Source: Bryobacterales bacterium (GTDB lineage Bacteria > Acidobacteriota > Terriglobia > Bryobacterales > Bryobacteraceae). Taken from it: a stretch of DNA of 64,000 bases. The first letter of the stretch is position 1; each line of letters opens with the position of its first letter. The stretch lies in the NCBI GenBank assembly GCA_026954325.1, contig JAIXKK010000224.1:1-64000 (forward strand), in the 5' to 3' direction. Of this stretch, positions 35,236 through 44,143 are shown piece by piece. The notes beneath the pieces are model-generated. The model saw only the letters and a program-made list of their open reading frames with translations. It was not told the DNA's origin and did not search any database. Both the position numbers and the translations under genes were made by a program.

Positions 35236-36414
35236 ATGTCGCAAAGCACTCGCGTCTACATCTTTGATACAACGCTGCGGGATGGGGAGCAATCCCCGGG
35301 ATGCAGCATGACGGTGGGGGAGAAGCTGCGCCTCGCCTACAAGCTCACCGAACTGGGAGTGGATATTCTCGAGGCAGGCTTCCCCATCGCTTCCGAAGGC
35401 GACTTCGAAGCCGTGGACGCCATCAGCCGCGAGTTCAAGTGGGTGCAGGTGGCGGCGCTCGCCCGCGCCAATACTTTGGACATCGAACGGGCGGCCAAGT
35501 CGCTCGAACAAGCCAAACGGCCTCGCATCCACACCTTCATCGCCACCAGCGACATTCACCTCAAGTACAAGCTGAAGAAAAGCCGTCAACAGATCTTGGA
35601 AGAAGCTGCCTCCGCCGTGCAATTGGCGCGTAATTATGCCGAGGACGTCGAGTTCTCCGCCGAGGACGCAACCCGTACCGGCTGGGACTACCTCGAAGAC
35701 GTCTGCCGCGCCGTCGTCGAAGCCGGCGCACGCACCGTCAACCTCCCGGACACCGTCGGCTTCTCCGTGCCCGCCGAATACGGCGAATTGATCGGCCGCA
35801 TGGTCAAGGCCCTAGGCGATCGGGCCATCATCAGTGTCCATTGCCACGATGACCTCGGCCTCGCCGTGGCGAATTCCATCGCCGCGGTCGAGGCGGGCGC
35901 GCGGCAGATCGAGTGCACCATCAACGGCATCGGCGAGAGGGCAGGGAACTGCTCTCTCGAAGAGGTGGTGATGGCCATGAAGGTGCGCAATGACCGCCTC
36001 CCTTACCATACCGGAATTGTCACCGAGCACCTCTATGAAGCCAGCCGCATGCTCGCTTCCACCATTACCTTCGGCCCTCAGCCGAACAAGGCCATCGTCG
36101 GCGACAACGCCTTTGCCCACGAGGCCGGAATTCATCAGGACGGCTACCTCAAGGAGCGCACCACCTACGAAATCATCGACCCCAAAAGCGTGGGCGTGCC
36201 CGAAACCAAACTTGTGCTCGGCAAGCACAGCGGGCGTCACGCGTTGAAGAACCGCTGTGAAGCCCTTGGCTTCGAGCTTTCTCCCGAAGACCTGAATATT
36301 GTCTATCAGAATTTCACCGAGTTGGCGGACCGCAAGAAAGGTCTCACCAACGACGAAATCGCCAACCTCGTGCGCCGGCACGTCGAGCGCTACCAGCAGG
36401 TGGCGGCCGATTAG
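35236..36414 (+). CDS. leuA: 2-isopropylmalate synthase, catalytic part only
   Basis: This enzyme condenses acetyl-CoA with 2-ketoisovalerate, the first step of leucine synthesis. The protein has 392 residues: a full DRE-TIM barrel (FDTTLRDGEQSPGCSM; SVHCHDDLGLAVANS with the HxH metal ligands; NGIGERAGNCSLEEVVMAMK) and a following helical subdomain (HEAGIHQDGYLKER, LGKHSGRHAL). Typical LeuA proteins are about 510 residues and end in an allosteric leucine-binding domain; here the stop comes before it, and leuB begins 46 bp later, so the domain is truly absent. The enzyme may therefore escape leucine feedback. The leuBCD context argues against homocitrate synthase, which has a similar length. 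Confidence 0.92.
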   Translation: MSQSTRVYIFDTTLRDGEQSPGCSMTVGEKLRLAYKLTELGVDILEAGFPIASEGDFEAVDAISREFKWVQVAALARANTLDIERAAKSLEQAKRPRIHTFIATSDIHLKYKLKKSRQQILEEAASAVQLARNYAEDVEFSAEDATRTGWDYLEDVCRAVVEAGARTVNLPDTVGFSVPAEYGELIGRMVKALGDRAIISVHCHDDLGLAVANSIAAVEAGARQIECTINGIGERAGNCSLEEVVMAMKVRNDRLPYHTGIVTEHLYEASRMLASTITFGPQPNKAIVGDNAFAHEAGIHQDGYLKERTTYEIIDPKSVGVPETKLVLGKHSGRHALKNRCEALGFELSPEDLNIVYQNFTELADRKKGLTNDEIANLVRRHVERYQQVAAD

Positions 36415-36460
36415 ACCGCCCTTTGCCCCGCGACAAGGAAACTGACGGAATCAAACATAA

Positions 36461-37543
36461 ATGCAATTAAACGTTCTTACTCTGCCCGGCGACGGCATTG
36501 GCGTGGAAGTCACCCGCGAAGCCGTACGCGTTTTGGAAACGGTGTGCCGCAAGTTCCAGCACACCGTAAAGCTGACCGAAGGCTTGTTGGGAGGCATCGC
36601 CATCCACAAGACCGGCCAGGCGATGCCCCCGGAGACCGCCGCGCTCGCCCTCGACGCCGACGCCACCCTGATGGGAGCCGTGGGCTTGCCCGAATTCGAC
36701 GAAGCCCCTCCCGAGCGGCGGCCCGAAAAAGGACTCCTCGGCATTCGCAAAATCCTCGGCGTCTACGCCAATCTCCGCCCCGTGCGCGCCTATAAGGCCC
36801 TCATCGATTCGTCCCCTCTCAAGAACCATCTGGTCGAGGGCGCCGACCTCATCATCGTTCGTGAGTTGAACGGCGGAATCTACTACGGCGCCCCCCGCGG
36901 CATCTCCGGCGAGGGCGACCAGGAGCGCGGCGTCAACACCATGACCTACACCCGCGCCGAAATCGCACGCGTCTGCCGCATGGCCTTCAATCTCGCCCGC
37001 CAGCGCCGTAAGAAGCTCACCAGCGTCGACAAATCGAACGTGCTCGAAACCTCGCAGCTTTGGCGCAGGGTGGCCGTCGAAGTAGCGGCCGAGTTCCCGG
37101 ACGTCACCCTCGAGCACATCCTTGTCGACAACTGCGCCATGCAGTTGGTGCTCAACCCCAAGCGCTTCGATGTCCTCGTCATGGAAAACATGTTCGGCGA
37201 CATCTTGAGCGACGAAGGCGCGGTTCTCGCGGGCTCCATCGGTATGCTGCCTTCGGCCTCCATCGGCGAGCGCAAGCCGAACGGAGCCTGGGTCGGCCTG
37301 TACGAACCCGTTCACGGCTCGGCCCCCGACATCGCCGGGCAGAACAAAGCCAACCCCCTCGGAGCCATCGGGTCCGTCGCCGCGATGTTCGAATATAGTT
37401 TTGGTTTGACAGCCGAAGCAGCCGCGGTGAACCACGCCATCGAAAGCGTGCTCAATGCCGGAAAAGTTACCGCGGACCTCAAACCCGCCGGAGCCCCCTT
37501 GACCACCCGGCAGGTGGGCGAAGCCGTCTGCGCCGCGCTGTAA
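36461..37543 (+). CDS. leuB: 3-isopropylmalate dehydrogenase
   Basis: A 360-residue NAD-dependent decarboxylating dehydrogenase for 3-isopropylmalate. The start reads LNVLTLPGDGIGVEVTREAVRVL. The substrate-binding region has the Arg-rich LRPVRAY and the RELNGGIYYGAPRG segment; catalytic Tyr is in MTYTRAEIARV; the Lys is in SVDKSNVLETSQLWR; metal aspartates are in VLVMENMFGDILSDEGAVLAGSIGMLPSAS; NAD binding uses LYEPVHGSAPDIAGQNKANPLG. All are intact. It lies 46 bp after leuA and 18 bp before leuC in the same operon. Confidence 0.97.
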   Translation: MQLNVLTLPGDGIGVEVTREAVRVLETVCRKFQHTVKLTEGLLGGIAIHKTGQAMPPETAALALDADATLMGAVGLPEFDEAPPERRPEKGLLGIRKILGVYANLRPVRAYKALIDSSPLKNHLVEGADLIIVRELNGGIYYGAPRGISGEGDQERGVNTMTYTRAEIARVCRMAFNLARQRRKKLTSVDKSNVLETSQLWRRVAVEVAAEFPDVTLEHILVDNCAMQLVLNPKRFDVLVMENMFGDILSDEGAVLAGSIGMLPSASIGERKPNGAWVGLYEPVHGSAPDIAGQNKANPLGAIGSVAAMFEYSFGLTAEAAAVNHAIESVLNAGKVTADLKPAGAPLTTRQVGEAVCAAL

Positions 37544-37561
37544 TAAGGATATAGACAAACA

Positions 37562-38968
37562 ATGGCAAATCCACGCACCATCGTCGAAAAGATATGGGAC
37601 TCCCATGTTGTCCATGAACAGCAGGGCAACCCCAGCCTCATCTACATCGATCTCCATCTGGTTCACGAAGTCACCTCGCCCCAGGCCTTTTCCGGCCTCC
37701 GCGCCCGCGGCCTGAAAGTGCGCCGCCCCGATCTCACGTTCGCCACCACGGACCACAGCGTCCCCACCACGGACCGCTCGCTCCCCATCCTCGACACGGT
37801 CGCCGCCGCGCAGGTGGAACGCCTCGAAGCCAACTGCAAGGAGTTCGGAATCCCCTGCTTCGGCTACCATAGCGAACACCAGGGAATCGTGCACATCATC
37901 GGCCCCGAACAGGGCCTCACCCAGCCCGGCATGACCGTGGTCTGCGGCGACAGCCACACCGCCACCCACGGAGCCTTCGGCGCGCTCGCCTTCGGCATCG
38001 GCACCAGCGAAGTCGAGCATGTCCTCGCCACCCAGTGCCTGCTCCAGCGCAAGTCGAAAACCTTCCAGGTGAAGGTGGACGGGACCCTCGCGCAAGGCGT
38101 CTCGGCAAAAGATATCATCCTCGCCCTCATCGCCCGCATCGGAGTGGGCGGCGGAACGGGTTGTGTATTCGAATTCTGCGGGTCGACAATTCGCAGCCTC
38201 TCGATGGAAGAGCGCATGACCGTGTGCAACATGTCCATCGAGGGAGGGGCACGCGCCGGACTTGTGGCGCCCGACGACAAGACGTACCAGTTCCTCGCCG
38301 GGCGCCACTATGCCCCGAAAGGAGCCGATTGGGACGCCGCCGTGGCGCGCTGGAAGCAGCTTGCCACTGACGCCGGCGCGGTCTATGACAAAGCCGTCAC
38401 CCTCGATGCCGCCTCGCTCGAGCCCATGATCACCTTCGGCACCAATCCCGGCATGGGCATCCCCATCACCGCCGCCGTCCCCGATCCAGCCGCGGTTTCC
38501 GACCCGATGGAGCGTGATTCCCTACGGAAAGCCCTCGCCTACATGGCGCTCCAGCCCGGCAAGCCGATCCTCGGCCAGAAGATCGATGTCGTCTTCATCG
38601 GAAGCTGCACGAACTCCCGCATGAGCGATCTGCGCGCGGCCGCCGGCGTGCTCAAAGGCCGCAAAGTGAATCCGCAAGTGCGCGTGATGGTGGTCCCCGG
38701 CTCCATGGAGATCAAGCGCCAGGCCCAGGCCGAAGGCCTCGACCGCATCTTCCGCGACGCCGGAGCCGAGTGGCGCGAAGCCGGCTGCTCCATGTGCATC
38801 GCCATGAACGGCGACCAGCTTTCGCCCGGCCAATATAGCGTCTCGACATCCAACCGCAATTTCGAAGGGCGTCAGGGCAAGGGTGGCCGCACGCTGCTCG
38901 CCAGCCCACTGACCGCCGCCGCCAGCGCCGTCACCGGCGTAGTTACCGACGTGAGGACAATGCTGTGA
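37562..38968 (+). CDS. leuC: 3-isopropylmalate dehydratase large subunit
   Basis: The [4Fe-4S] subunit (468 residues) of isopropylmalate isomerase, which converts 2- to 3-isopropylmalate together with LeuD. Cluster cysteines are in IGSCTNSRMSDLRAAA and in AGCSMCIAMNGDQL. Other active-site pieces are TDHSVPTTDR, CGDSHTATHGAFGALAFGIGTSEVEHVLATQ and CNMSIEGGARAGLVAPD. The length is normal. It overlaps leuD by 4 bases (GTGA), consistent with making the heterodimer in equal amounts. Confidence 0.97.
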   Translation: MANPRTIVEKIWDSHVVHEQQGNPSLIYIDLHLVHEVTSPQAFSGLRARGLKVRRPDLTFATTDHSVPTTDRSLPILDTVAAAQVERLEANCKEFGIPCFGYHSEHQGIVHIIGPEQGLTQPGMTVVCGDSHTATHGAFGALAFGIGTSEVEHVLATQCLLQRKSKTFQVKVDGTLAQGVSAKDIILALIARIGVGGGTGCVFEFCGSTIRSLSMEERMTVCNMSIEGGARAGLVAPDDKTYQFLAGRHYAPKGADWDAAVARWKQLATDAGAVYDKAVTLDAASLEPMITFGTNPGMGIPITAAVPDPAAVSDPMERDSLRKALAYMALQPGKPILGQKIDVVFIGSCTNSRMSDLRAAAGVLKGRKVNPQVRVMVVPGSMEIKRQAQAEGLDRIFRDAGAEWREAGCSMCIAMNGDQLSPGQYSVSTSNRNFEGRQGKGGRTLLASPLTAAASAVTGVVTDVRTML

Positions 38969-39561
38969 CCAGGTTCCAACCATTCTCGAGCCAGTTTGTT
39001 ACGCTCCCCGTGGACAACATCGACACGGACCAGATCATCCCCGCCCGCTTCCTCAAGACCATCTCGAAGGAAGGCCTCGGCGGCCAGCTCTTTAATGACT
39101 GGCGCTACGAGGCGGACGGCACACCGAAGCCGGATTTTGTTTTAAACAAACCCGAGTCGCAAGGGAAGCGGATTCTGCTCGCCGGCGACAACTTCGGCTG
39201 CGGCAGTTCCCGCGAGCACGCCCCCTGGGCCTTGACGCAATACGGATTCCGCGCCGTCATCAGCACGTCATTCGCGGACATCTTCAAGCAGAATTCGCTG
39301 AAGAACTCGCTGCTCCCCATCATCGTCCCCCGCGACGTGCATGCCGAACTGTTCGCGCACCCCGATTGGAGCCTCGGCATCGACCTCGCCGCCCAGACCC
39401 TCAGCCTGCCGGATGGCCGTCAGATCCCCTTCCCGGTGGACGGGTTCTCGAAGCATTGCCTGATCGAGGGGATCGATGAACTGGGCTACATCCTGCAGCA
39501 GGAGGCGAGCATCCGGGCGTTCGAAGCCGCCCGTGTGGGATCGATCAATACGCTGGGGTGA
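38965..39561 (+). CDS. leuD: 3-isopropylmalate dehydratase small subunit
   Basis: The 198-residue swivelling partner of LeuC. It has the aconitase-type signature DNIDTDQIIPARFLKT and the substrate loop GDNFGCGSSREHAPWAL. It starts with GTG overlapping the leuC stop by 4 bases and closes the leu operon. No clear terminator hairpin follows; the next feature, 110 bp on, is a tRNA gene on the opposite strand. Confidence 0.97.
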   Translation: MTRFQPFSSQFVTLPVDNIDTDQIIPARFLKTISKEGLGGQLFNDWRYEADGTPKPDFVLNKPESQGKRILLAGDNFGCGSSREHAPWALTQYGFRAVISTSFADIFKQNSLKNSLLPIIVPRDVHAELFAHPDWSLGIDLAAQTLSLPDGRQIPFPVDGFSKHCLIEGIDELGYILQQEASIRAFEAARVGSINTLG

Positions 39562-39674
39562 TGGGCAACTGGCTGCATGGTTGGAAGGAGCGTGGCGCCC
39601 GTGTTCGTGTGATGCTTCCATCTAAGCAGGTCTACGAGCCTCGGCTTGAATTTCCAAGAGATTGAAAAAAGGGA

Positions 39675-39750
39675 TGGAGCCACCCGCCGGGATTGAACCG
39701 GCGACCTGCTGATTACGAATCAGCCGCTCTACCAGCTGAGCTAGGGTGGC
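39675..39750 (-). tRNA. tRNA-Thr (anticodon CGT), CCA encoded
   Basis: The minus strand folds into a cloverleaf: acceptor GCCACCC/GGGTGGC, D-stem GCTC/GAGC, anticodon stem GCTGA/TCAGC with loop TTCGTAA (anticodon CGT, reading ACG), 5-nt variable loop, and T-stem GCCGG/CCGGC with loop TTCAATC. A T discriminator and the CCA end are encoded (39675-39678). The body without CCA is 73 nt. Confidence 0.97.
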
Positions 39751-39947
39751 TTTCTTATGTGATGATAACAATCGGCGGTGGATTCCAGCAACCTCATCCG
39801 GAGCCCCTTTTCCATCAAAATCCACGGGGCATAGGATCCACCACGTCCCTGTGCCGCGCCCACGGGAGACCTTCGAAGCGCCCTTCCCAGACAACAGGCT
39901 GACCGTATCGGCCTATTCTCCGCCCTTTGCTGATACCTTAGTTGTCT

Positions 39948-41210
39948 ATGACGTCTTCGACGACGCCCGCCAAGCCGCAAAACGCCTCTATGAGTTCCGC
40001 CCACTGGCGAGCCCTCATTCTGCTTGTGCTATCCGTCGGCATCAACTATATCGACCGCGGCAGCCTGTCGATCGCCGCCCCCGTCCTGCAGAAAGAAATG
40101 TCGCTCACCCCAGAGCAACTCGGGCTTCTTCTGTCCGCGTTCTTCTGGACTTACGCCTCTTTCCAGATCGTCGCCGGGTGGCTGGTCGAGCGCTTCTCCG
40201 TCAATCTCGTTTTCGGCATTGGCTTCATGCTCTGGTCTTGCGCCACCGCCGCCACCGGCATGGTCACGGGTTTCGCCGCTTTGCTGCTTCTGCGCGTCCT
40301 GCTCGGCGCCGGCGAATCGGTGGCCTATCCGGCGTACTCCAAAATCCTCGCTACGGGCTTCCCCGGCCGGCATAGCGGACTCACCAACGGCCTGATTGAC
40401 GCCGGCTCGAAACTCGGCCCGGCGATCGGCACGCTTCTCGGTGGACTGCTGGTGGCCAAATTCGGCTGGCGATTCCTGTTCCTCGCTTTGGGAATCGGCA
40501 GCCTCCCCTGGCTGGCAGGTTGGGCCTTATGGGCTCCCAAACCCATCGCCGAATATCACAAGACCTCGAAACGAGGCCCGAGCGCCGCGGAAATCCTTCG
40601 TCATCGCGCCTCCTGGGGCACTTTCCTCCTCTTGTTCGCCATCAACTACGCCTGGTATTTTCTGCTCACCTGGTTGCCGACCTACCTGGTGCAGCAGCGG
40701 AACTTCAGCCTCGAGCAGATGGCCATCTTCAGTTCCGTCCCTTTCTGGGGGCTGGCGGTTTCCACCACCCTCGCCGGCCACGCATCCGACCGCTGGATCG
40801 CCCGCAACAACAACCCCACCAAGGTCCGCAGGATTTTTGTTGCCTCCGGTTTGCTTCTCTGCACTCTGCTCGTTCCGGCCTGTTACGCCGACGACCCCAA
40901 CATCAGCGTCGCCCTGATCGTCATTGCCTGTCTCTGTTTCGGGCTCACCACCTCCAACAACTGGGCAATTACGCAAACCATCGCCGGCCCCACCGCCGCC
41001 GGCAAATGGACGGGGCTTCAGAACGGCTTCGGCAACCTCGCCGGCGTCGTCGCCCCGTATCTCACCGGCATCATCGTGCAGCGCACCGGCAAGTACGACT
41101 ACGCGTTCCTGCTGGTCGCCCTATTTCTTCTGATGGGCGTCGCGTCGGCGCTGTTTGTCATCGGTCCCATTCGCCAGATCGAGTGGAAGAAGCAGACGGC
41201 TGCGAATTGA
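39948..41210 (+). CDS. MFS transporter, anion:cation symporter type
   Basis: A 420-residue, 12-helix major-facilitator transporter. The opening NYIDRGSLSIAAPVLQKEMSLTPEQLGLLLSAFFWTYA is typical of the ACS family (hexuronate, glucarate, tartrate and sialate transporters). The loop 2-3 region and LLLRVLLGAGESVAYPAYSKILATGFPGRHSGLTNGLIDAGSKLG also fit. The ATG at 39948 is preferred to a TTG two codons earlier; no ribosome site is clear. Likely substrates are organic acids such as sugar acids, in keeping with the enolase-superfamily dehydratase elsewhere in the window, but this cannot be settled here. Confidence 0.9.
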   Translation: MTSSTTPAKPQNASMSSAHWRALILLVLSVGINYIDRGSLSIAAPVLQKEMSLTPEQLGLLLSAFFWTYASFQIVAGWLVERFSVNLVFGIGFMLWSCATAATGMVTGFAALLLLRVLLGAGESVAYPAYSKILATGFPGRHSGLTNGLIDAGSKLGPAIGTLLGGLLVAKFGWRFLFLALGIGSLPWLAGWALWAPKPIAEYHKTSKRGPSAAEILRHRASWGTFLLLFAINYAWYFLLTWLPTYLVQQRNFSLEQMAIFSSVPFWGLAVSTTLAGHASDRWIARNNNPTKVRRIFVASGLLLCTLLVPACYADDPNISVALIVIACLCFGLTTSNNWAITQTIAGPTAAGKWTGLQNGFGNLAGVVAPYLTGIIVQRTGKYDYAFLLVALFLLMGVASALFVIGPIRQIEWKKQTAAN

Positions 41211-41230
41211 TGACAGGTTCACAGCGGCCG

Positions 41231-42253
41231 CTATTTCTTCTTCGCGGGTGTACTCGCCGCCATCCGTACCAGTTCCTGCCGCTTCCCTTCCTTCCACATC
41301 TGCTGGATCTTCTCTTCCGGCAACCCCTCGACGCGGCCAAGAAGGATGAACGCCGGCAGCGCATGGCCAAGGTTCCGCCACTGGGCCATTTCGATCAGCG
41401 AGGGCAGGGCGCGCTCGCGTAGCAAGCCGAGCGTGCCCGCATCGCGCTTTTCGGTGAAATTGACCAGCGCCATGGATGCTTTGTTGCGGTCGGTGAACTG
41501 GACCGAATTCAGCATTTCGACGAACCAGGTCGGCGACACCCTGATTTCCGAGTCCGGGTGAAGATCGGCGTAAACCGCAATCGCGCTCAGGGCGCGCATG
41601 GCGTTATTGCGAACGGTGGGATCGAAGTCCTGGATGGCGTACTGCAGATCATTGGCCACCACCTTCTTCTTCGACGAATAGCCGAGCACGTAGGCGGCGA
41701 TGGCGCGCTGCTGTTCGTCCGCCGCGCCGCGCAGCACTTCGCGCAGCAGATCAAAATACTTCTCTGCATAGGTGACGAACTTCTCCTGGCGCTGGCGGGA
41801 ATCGGGGTCGGTCAGCAGCGAGTGGCCGTGGGTGAGGTCTTCTTCGACATTTCCGTGCTTTCCGGCCAGTTCAAGCCCGGTAATGAAGTCCAGCCAGGTT
41901 TGCGAAACTTCATCGGGAACCTTCAGGTCCAGTCCCGGCGGACTGTGAAAGTCGAAGTGAGGCGCTCCGCGCTCCTCGATTCCGATATAGAGCACCGCCT
42001 TTCCGTTGTCGCAACACACGGCGGCGAGGCTGGCGAGGGCAACTCCTTCGATGCTCTCGATTCTCTCCTCGGTGTCCGTCTTCGAGGCAGGGAGCGGATC
42101 TCCTTCGAGAACGCCGAGCGCTTTACGCACCGCCTCCGTCTTCACCTTGCGCAAGCCGAAAATCTCGATAACCCCCACACGCGGGGCTTCCGCCGGCAAG
42201 AGGCACGCGGCCGATACCAGACACACTACCATCCGGAGCATATGCTTCCCCAT
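41231..42253 (-). CDS. Secreted HEAT-like repeat protein
   Basis: A 340-residue protein with a signal peptide (LRMVVCLVSAACLLPAEA). The first 70 residues (VGVIEIFGLRKVKTEAVRKALGVLEGDPL) resemble a POTRA-like beta-alpha-beta unit. From about 150 on, helical hairpins of HEAT/armadillo type follow (AIAAYVLGYSSKKKVVANDLQYAIQDFDPTVRNNAMRALSAIAV, for example). The family is hypothetical; repeats suggest protein binding in the periplasm. An internal ATG at 42241 could be the true start. It lies tail to tail with the MFS gene and 45 bp downstream of the D-aminoacylase gene on the same strand. Confidence 0.7.
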   Translation of the reverse strand: MGKHMLRMVVCLVSAACLLPAEAPRVGVIEIFGLRKVKTEAVRKALGVLEGDPLPASKTDTEERIESIEGVALASLAAVCCDNGKAVLYIGIEERGAPHFDFHSPPGLDLKVPDEVSQTWLDFITGLELAGKHGNVEEDLTHGHSLLTDPDSRQRQEKFVTYAEKYFDLLREVLRGAADEQQRAIAAYVLGYSSKKKVVANDLQYAIQDFDPTVRNNAMRALSAIAVYADLHPDSEIRVSPTWFVEMLNSVQFTDRNKASMALVNFTEKRDAGTLGLLRERALPSLIEMAQWRNLGHALPAFILLGRVEGLPEEKIQQMWKEGKRQELVRMAASTPAKKK

Positions 42254-42298
42254 TGGACGTATCTGCCGCCTGTTTGGCTACGCATCCATTTTCCCGCG

Positions 42299-43864
42299 CT
42301 ACCTCGGCTGGTAGCCCGGTCCGTAAAGGACACGCCCGGCGCGCTCGGCGGTGACCGAGCCGTTGCGCAGAGCGATTCGCCCGTTCACCACCACGTCGCT
42401 CACGCCCGCGGCAAGCGCGAAAGGATCGTCGAACGTGGCATTGTCCATGATTTTCGCCGGGTCCAAAATGACCAGGTCCGCCTTCATGCCGGGGCGCACG
42501 ATGCCGCGATCGTAGATCCGCAGGCGCTGCGCCGGCAGGCCGCTCATCTTGTGGACGGCGTCCTCCAACCGGAGAACTTTGCGCTCGCGGACATAGCGCG
42601 CCAGAACCCTGGCGAACGTGCCGTAACTGCGCGGATGGGCCATCGTAATGGAACCGTCAGAGGCGATCATCGTATACGGATAGCGCATGATGCGCTCAAT
42701 GTCGTCCTCGAAGATCCAGTGAAAAACCGCGCTGCAGCCGCCGCTTTTCTGGATCTCCATCACCAGTTCCGCGGCGTTGTCCATGGTCGGTTCGATGCGG
42801 CGGGAGTGCAGGATATCCGCCAGCGACTGCCGGTTCAGCGATTTATCCGCGGGGCAATCGGTGAGTACAATGTTCCGCGGGCCTCCCCCTCCCCGTTCTC
42901 CCTCGATGCGGCGGGCGATTTCCGTCTTGATGCGCTGCCGCTGTTCGGGCGCCGCCAACCGTTCCAGCAGCGCCTTGTTCCCCCCGCCAAAGGCCCACTG
43001 GGGAATCAGAGCGGCGCCAAGGGAGGTGTGCGAGGCGGTGTAGGGGTATTGATCCACGGTGACGTCCACCCCGCGCGCGCGAGCCTCGTCAATCAGCCTT
43101 AACGTGTCAGCGCTCTTGCCTCGATTCGCCTTGCCTCCCACTTTGTGGTGGGTAATTTGCGTGGGTAATCCCCCTTCTTCCCCTATGCGGATCGTTTCCT
43201 TCACCGCCTCCACCACCGCGCCGGCCTCGTCGCGAATGTGCGAGATATGGAAGCCGCCGTATTCGCCCGCAACCCTGGCAAGTTCAATCACCTCCTCCGT
43301 GTCCGCGAAACTGGCAGGCGTGTAGAACAGGCCGGTGGAAAGTCCCATCGCTCCATCGAGCATTCCTTGCCGCACCATCTCCTTCATGCGTGTCAGTTCC
43401 TGGGGAGTGGGCTTGCGATTATCCATGTTCATTACAAGACGCCGGATGGATCCGTGGCCGATGCACAGGCCCATGTTGACGCTCATGCGGAACTGCGCAA
43501 GTTTATCCAAGGCTGCTTTGAGGGGAACGGGAGAGGCGCCGTCGGGACCGCCGATCAGGGTGGTGACGCCCTGGTAGAGATAGCCCTTGGCGGTTGGCTC
43601 ATCAAAGATAGCTGGGTAGGAATGATTGTGGATGTCCAGGAAACCCGGTGTGACGGTGAGCCCCGTAGCGTCGAGCATGGTGGAGGCCGCATGCCCGCGC
43701 AGATGCCCGAGAGCCACAATCGTATCTCCGCGGATTCCGATGTCCGCATAGAAATATGGATTTCCGGAGCCATCCACCACCCGGGCTCCAGTTATCAGGA
43801 TGTCGAAAGGCTGTTGGGCAAGCAGGGAGAAAGACAGGGCAAACAGGATTAGAACCGCGGCCAT
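42299..43864 (-). CDS. N-acyl-D-amino-acid deacylase (D-aminoacylase)
   Basis: A 521-residue amidohydrolase of the D-aminoacylase type, exported by a signal peptide (AVLILFALSFSLLAQ). Metal and active-site motifs are GFLDIHNHSYP (His-x-His), the Cys region MGLCIGHGSIRR, HISHIRDEA, THHKVGGKANRG and ASDGSITMAHPRSYGTFARVL with the catalytic Asp. The enzyme releases D-amino acids from N-acyl forms, and related members act on D-peptides. Its secretion suggests scavenging, for example of peptidoglycan-derived D-amino acids (inference). Confidence 0.92.
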   Translation of the reverse strand: MAAVLILFALSFSLLAQQPFDILITGARVVDGSGNPYFYADIGIRGDTIVALGHLRGHAASTMLDATGLTVTPGFLDIHNHSYPAIFDEPTAKGYLYQGVTTLIGGPDGASPVPLKAALDKLAQFRMSVNMGLCIGHGSIRRLVMNMDNRKPTPQELTRMKEMVRQGMLDGAMGLSTGLFYTPASFADTEEVIELARVAGEYGGFHISHIRDEAGAVVEAVKETIRIGEEGGLPTQITHHKVGGKANRGKSADTLRLIDEARARGVDVTVDQYPYTASHTSLGAALIPQWAFGGGNKALLERLAAPEQRQRIKTEIARRIEGERGGGGPRNIVLTDCPADKSLNRQSLADILHSRRIEPTMDNAAELVMEIQKSGGCSAVFHWIFEDDIERIMRYPYTMIASDGSITMAHPRSYGTFARVLARYVRERKVLRLEDAVHKMSGLPAQRLRIYDRGIVRPGMKADLVILDPAKIMDNATFDDPFALAAGVSDVVVNGRIALRNGSVTAERAGRVLYGPGYQPR

Positions 43865-43926
43865 CTCCTCAGTTTACTGTCTTGAGGGTGTGCCGGACGG
43901 ACACAGGGGTGTGTCCGCAAATCCTG

Positions 43927-44037
43927 TCAGCGATCGGCCTTAGGCGAGGACGAGAGCATCGCCAGAAACAGCCCGACGATGAAAAATAAGGGAATTAGAT
44001 TGATGATCCACATGACCCCCGATGACTCCATATTCAT
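43927..44037 (-). CDS. Small single-span membrane protein, 36 residues
   Basis: A short reading frame starting MNMESSGVMW and ending SSSPKADR. Its centre (IINLIPLFFIVGLFLAML, about residues 10-28) is a good membrane helix with a positively charged C-terminal end, as in bacterial single-span small proteins. An AAGGGA site lies about 10-11 nt upstream. The frame is open further upstream without a convincing start. It sits between the D-aminoacylase gene and a secreted protein gene. Function unknown. Confidence 0.5.
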   Translation of the reverse strand: MNMESSGVMWIINLIPLFFIVGLFLAMLSSSPKADR

Positions 44038-44143
44038 AACGATGCAATTCCCTTTCCAAAGATTCCTGTTCTTCGCTTCGAAATCCACGCCGCCGTGGAT
44101 TTGTTCGTTCCTATCAATTAGTGATGCCCCCCGCGGCAGCGTT

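Noticed and set aside
36467..38308. Long minus-strand open frame (613 codons) across leuB and leuC
   Set aside because: It is the antisense shadow of two well-supported genes; its translation has no family features and reflects GC-rich codon bias.
39622..39894. A protein-coding frame over 39622-39894
   Set aside because: It is the translation of the tRNA-Thr gene and its flanks; the cloverleaf explains the sequence.
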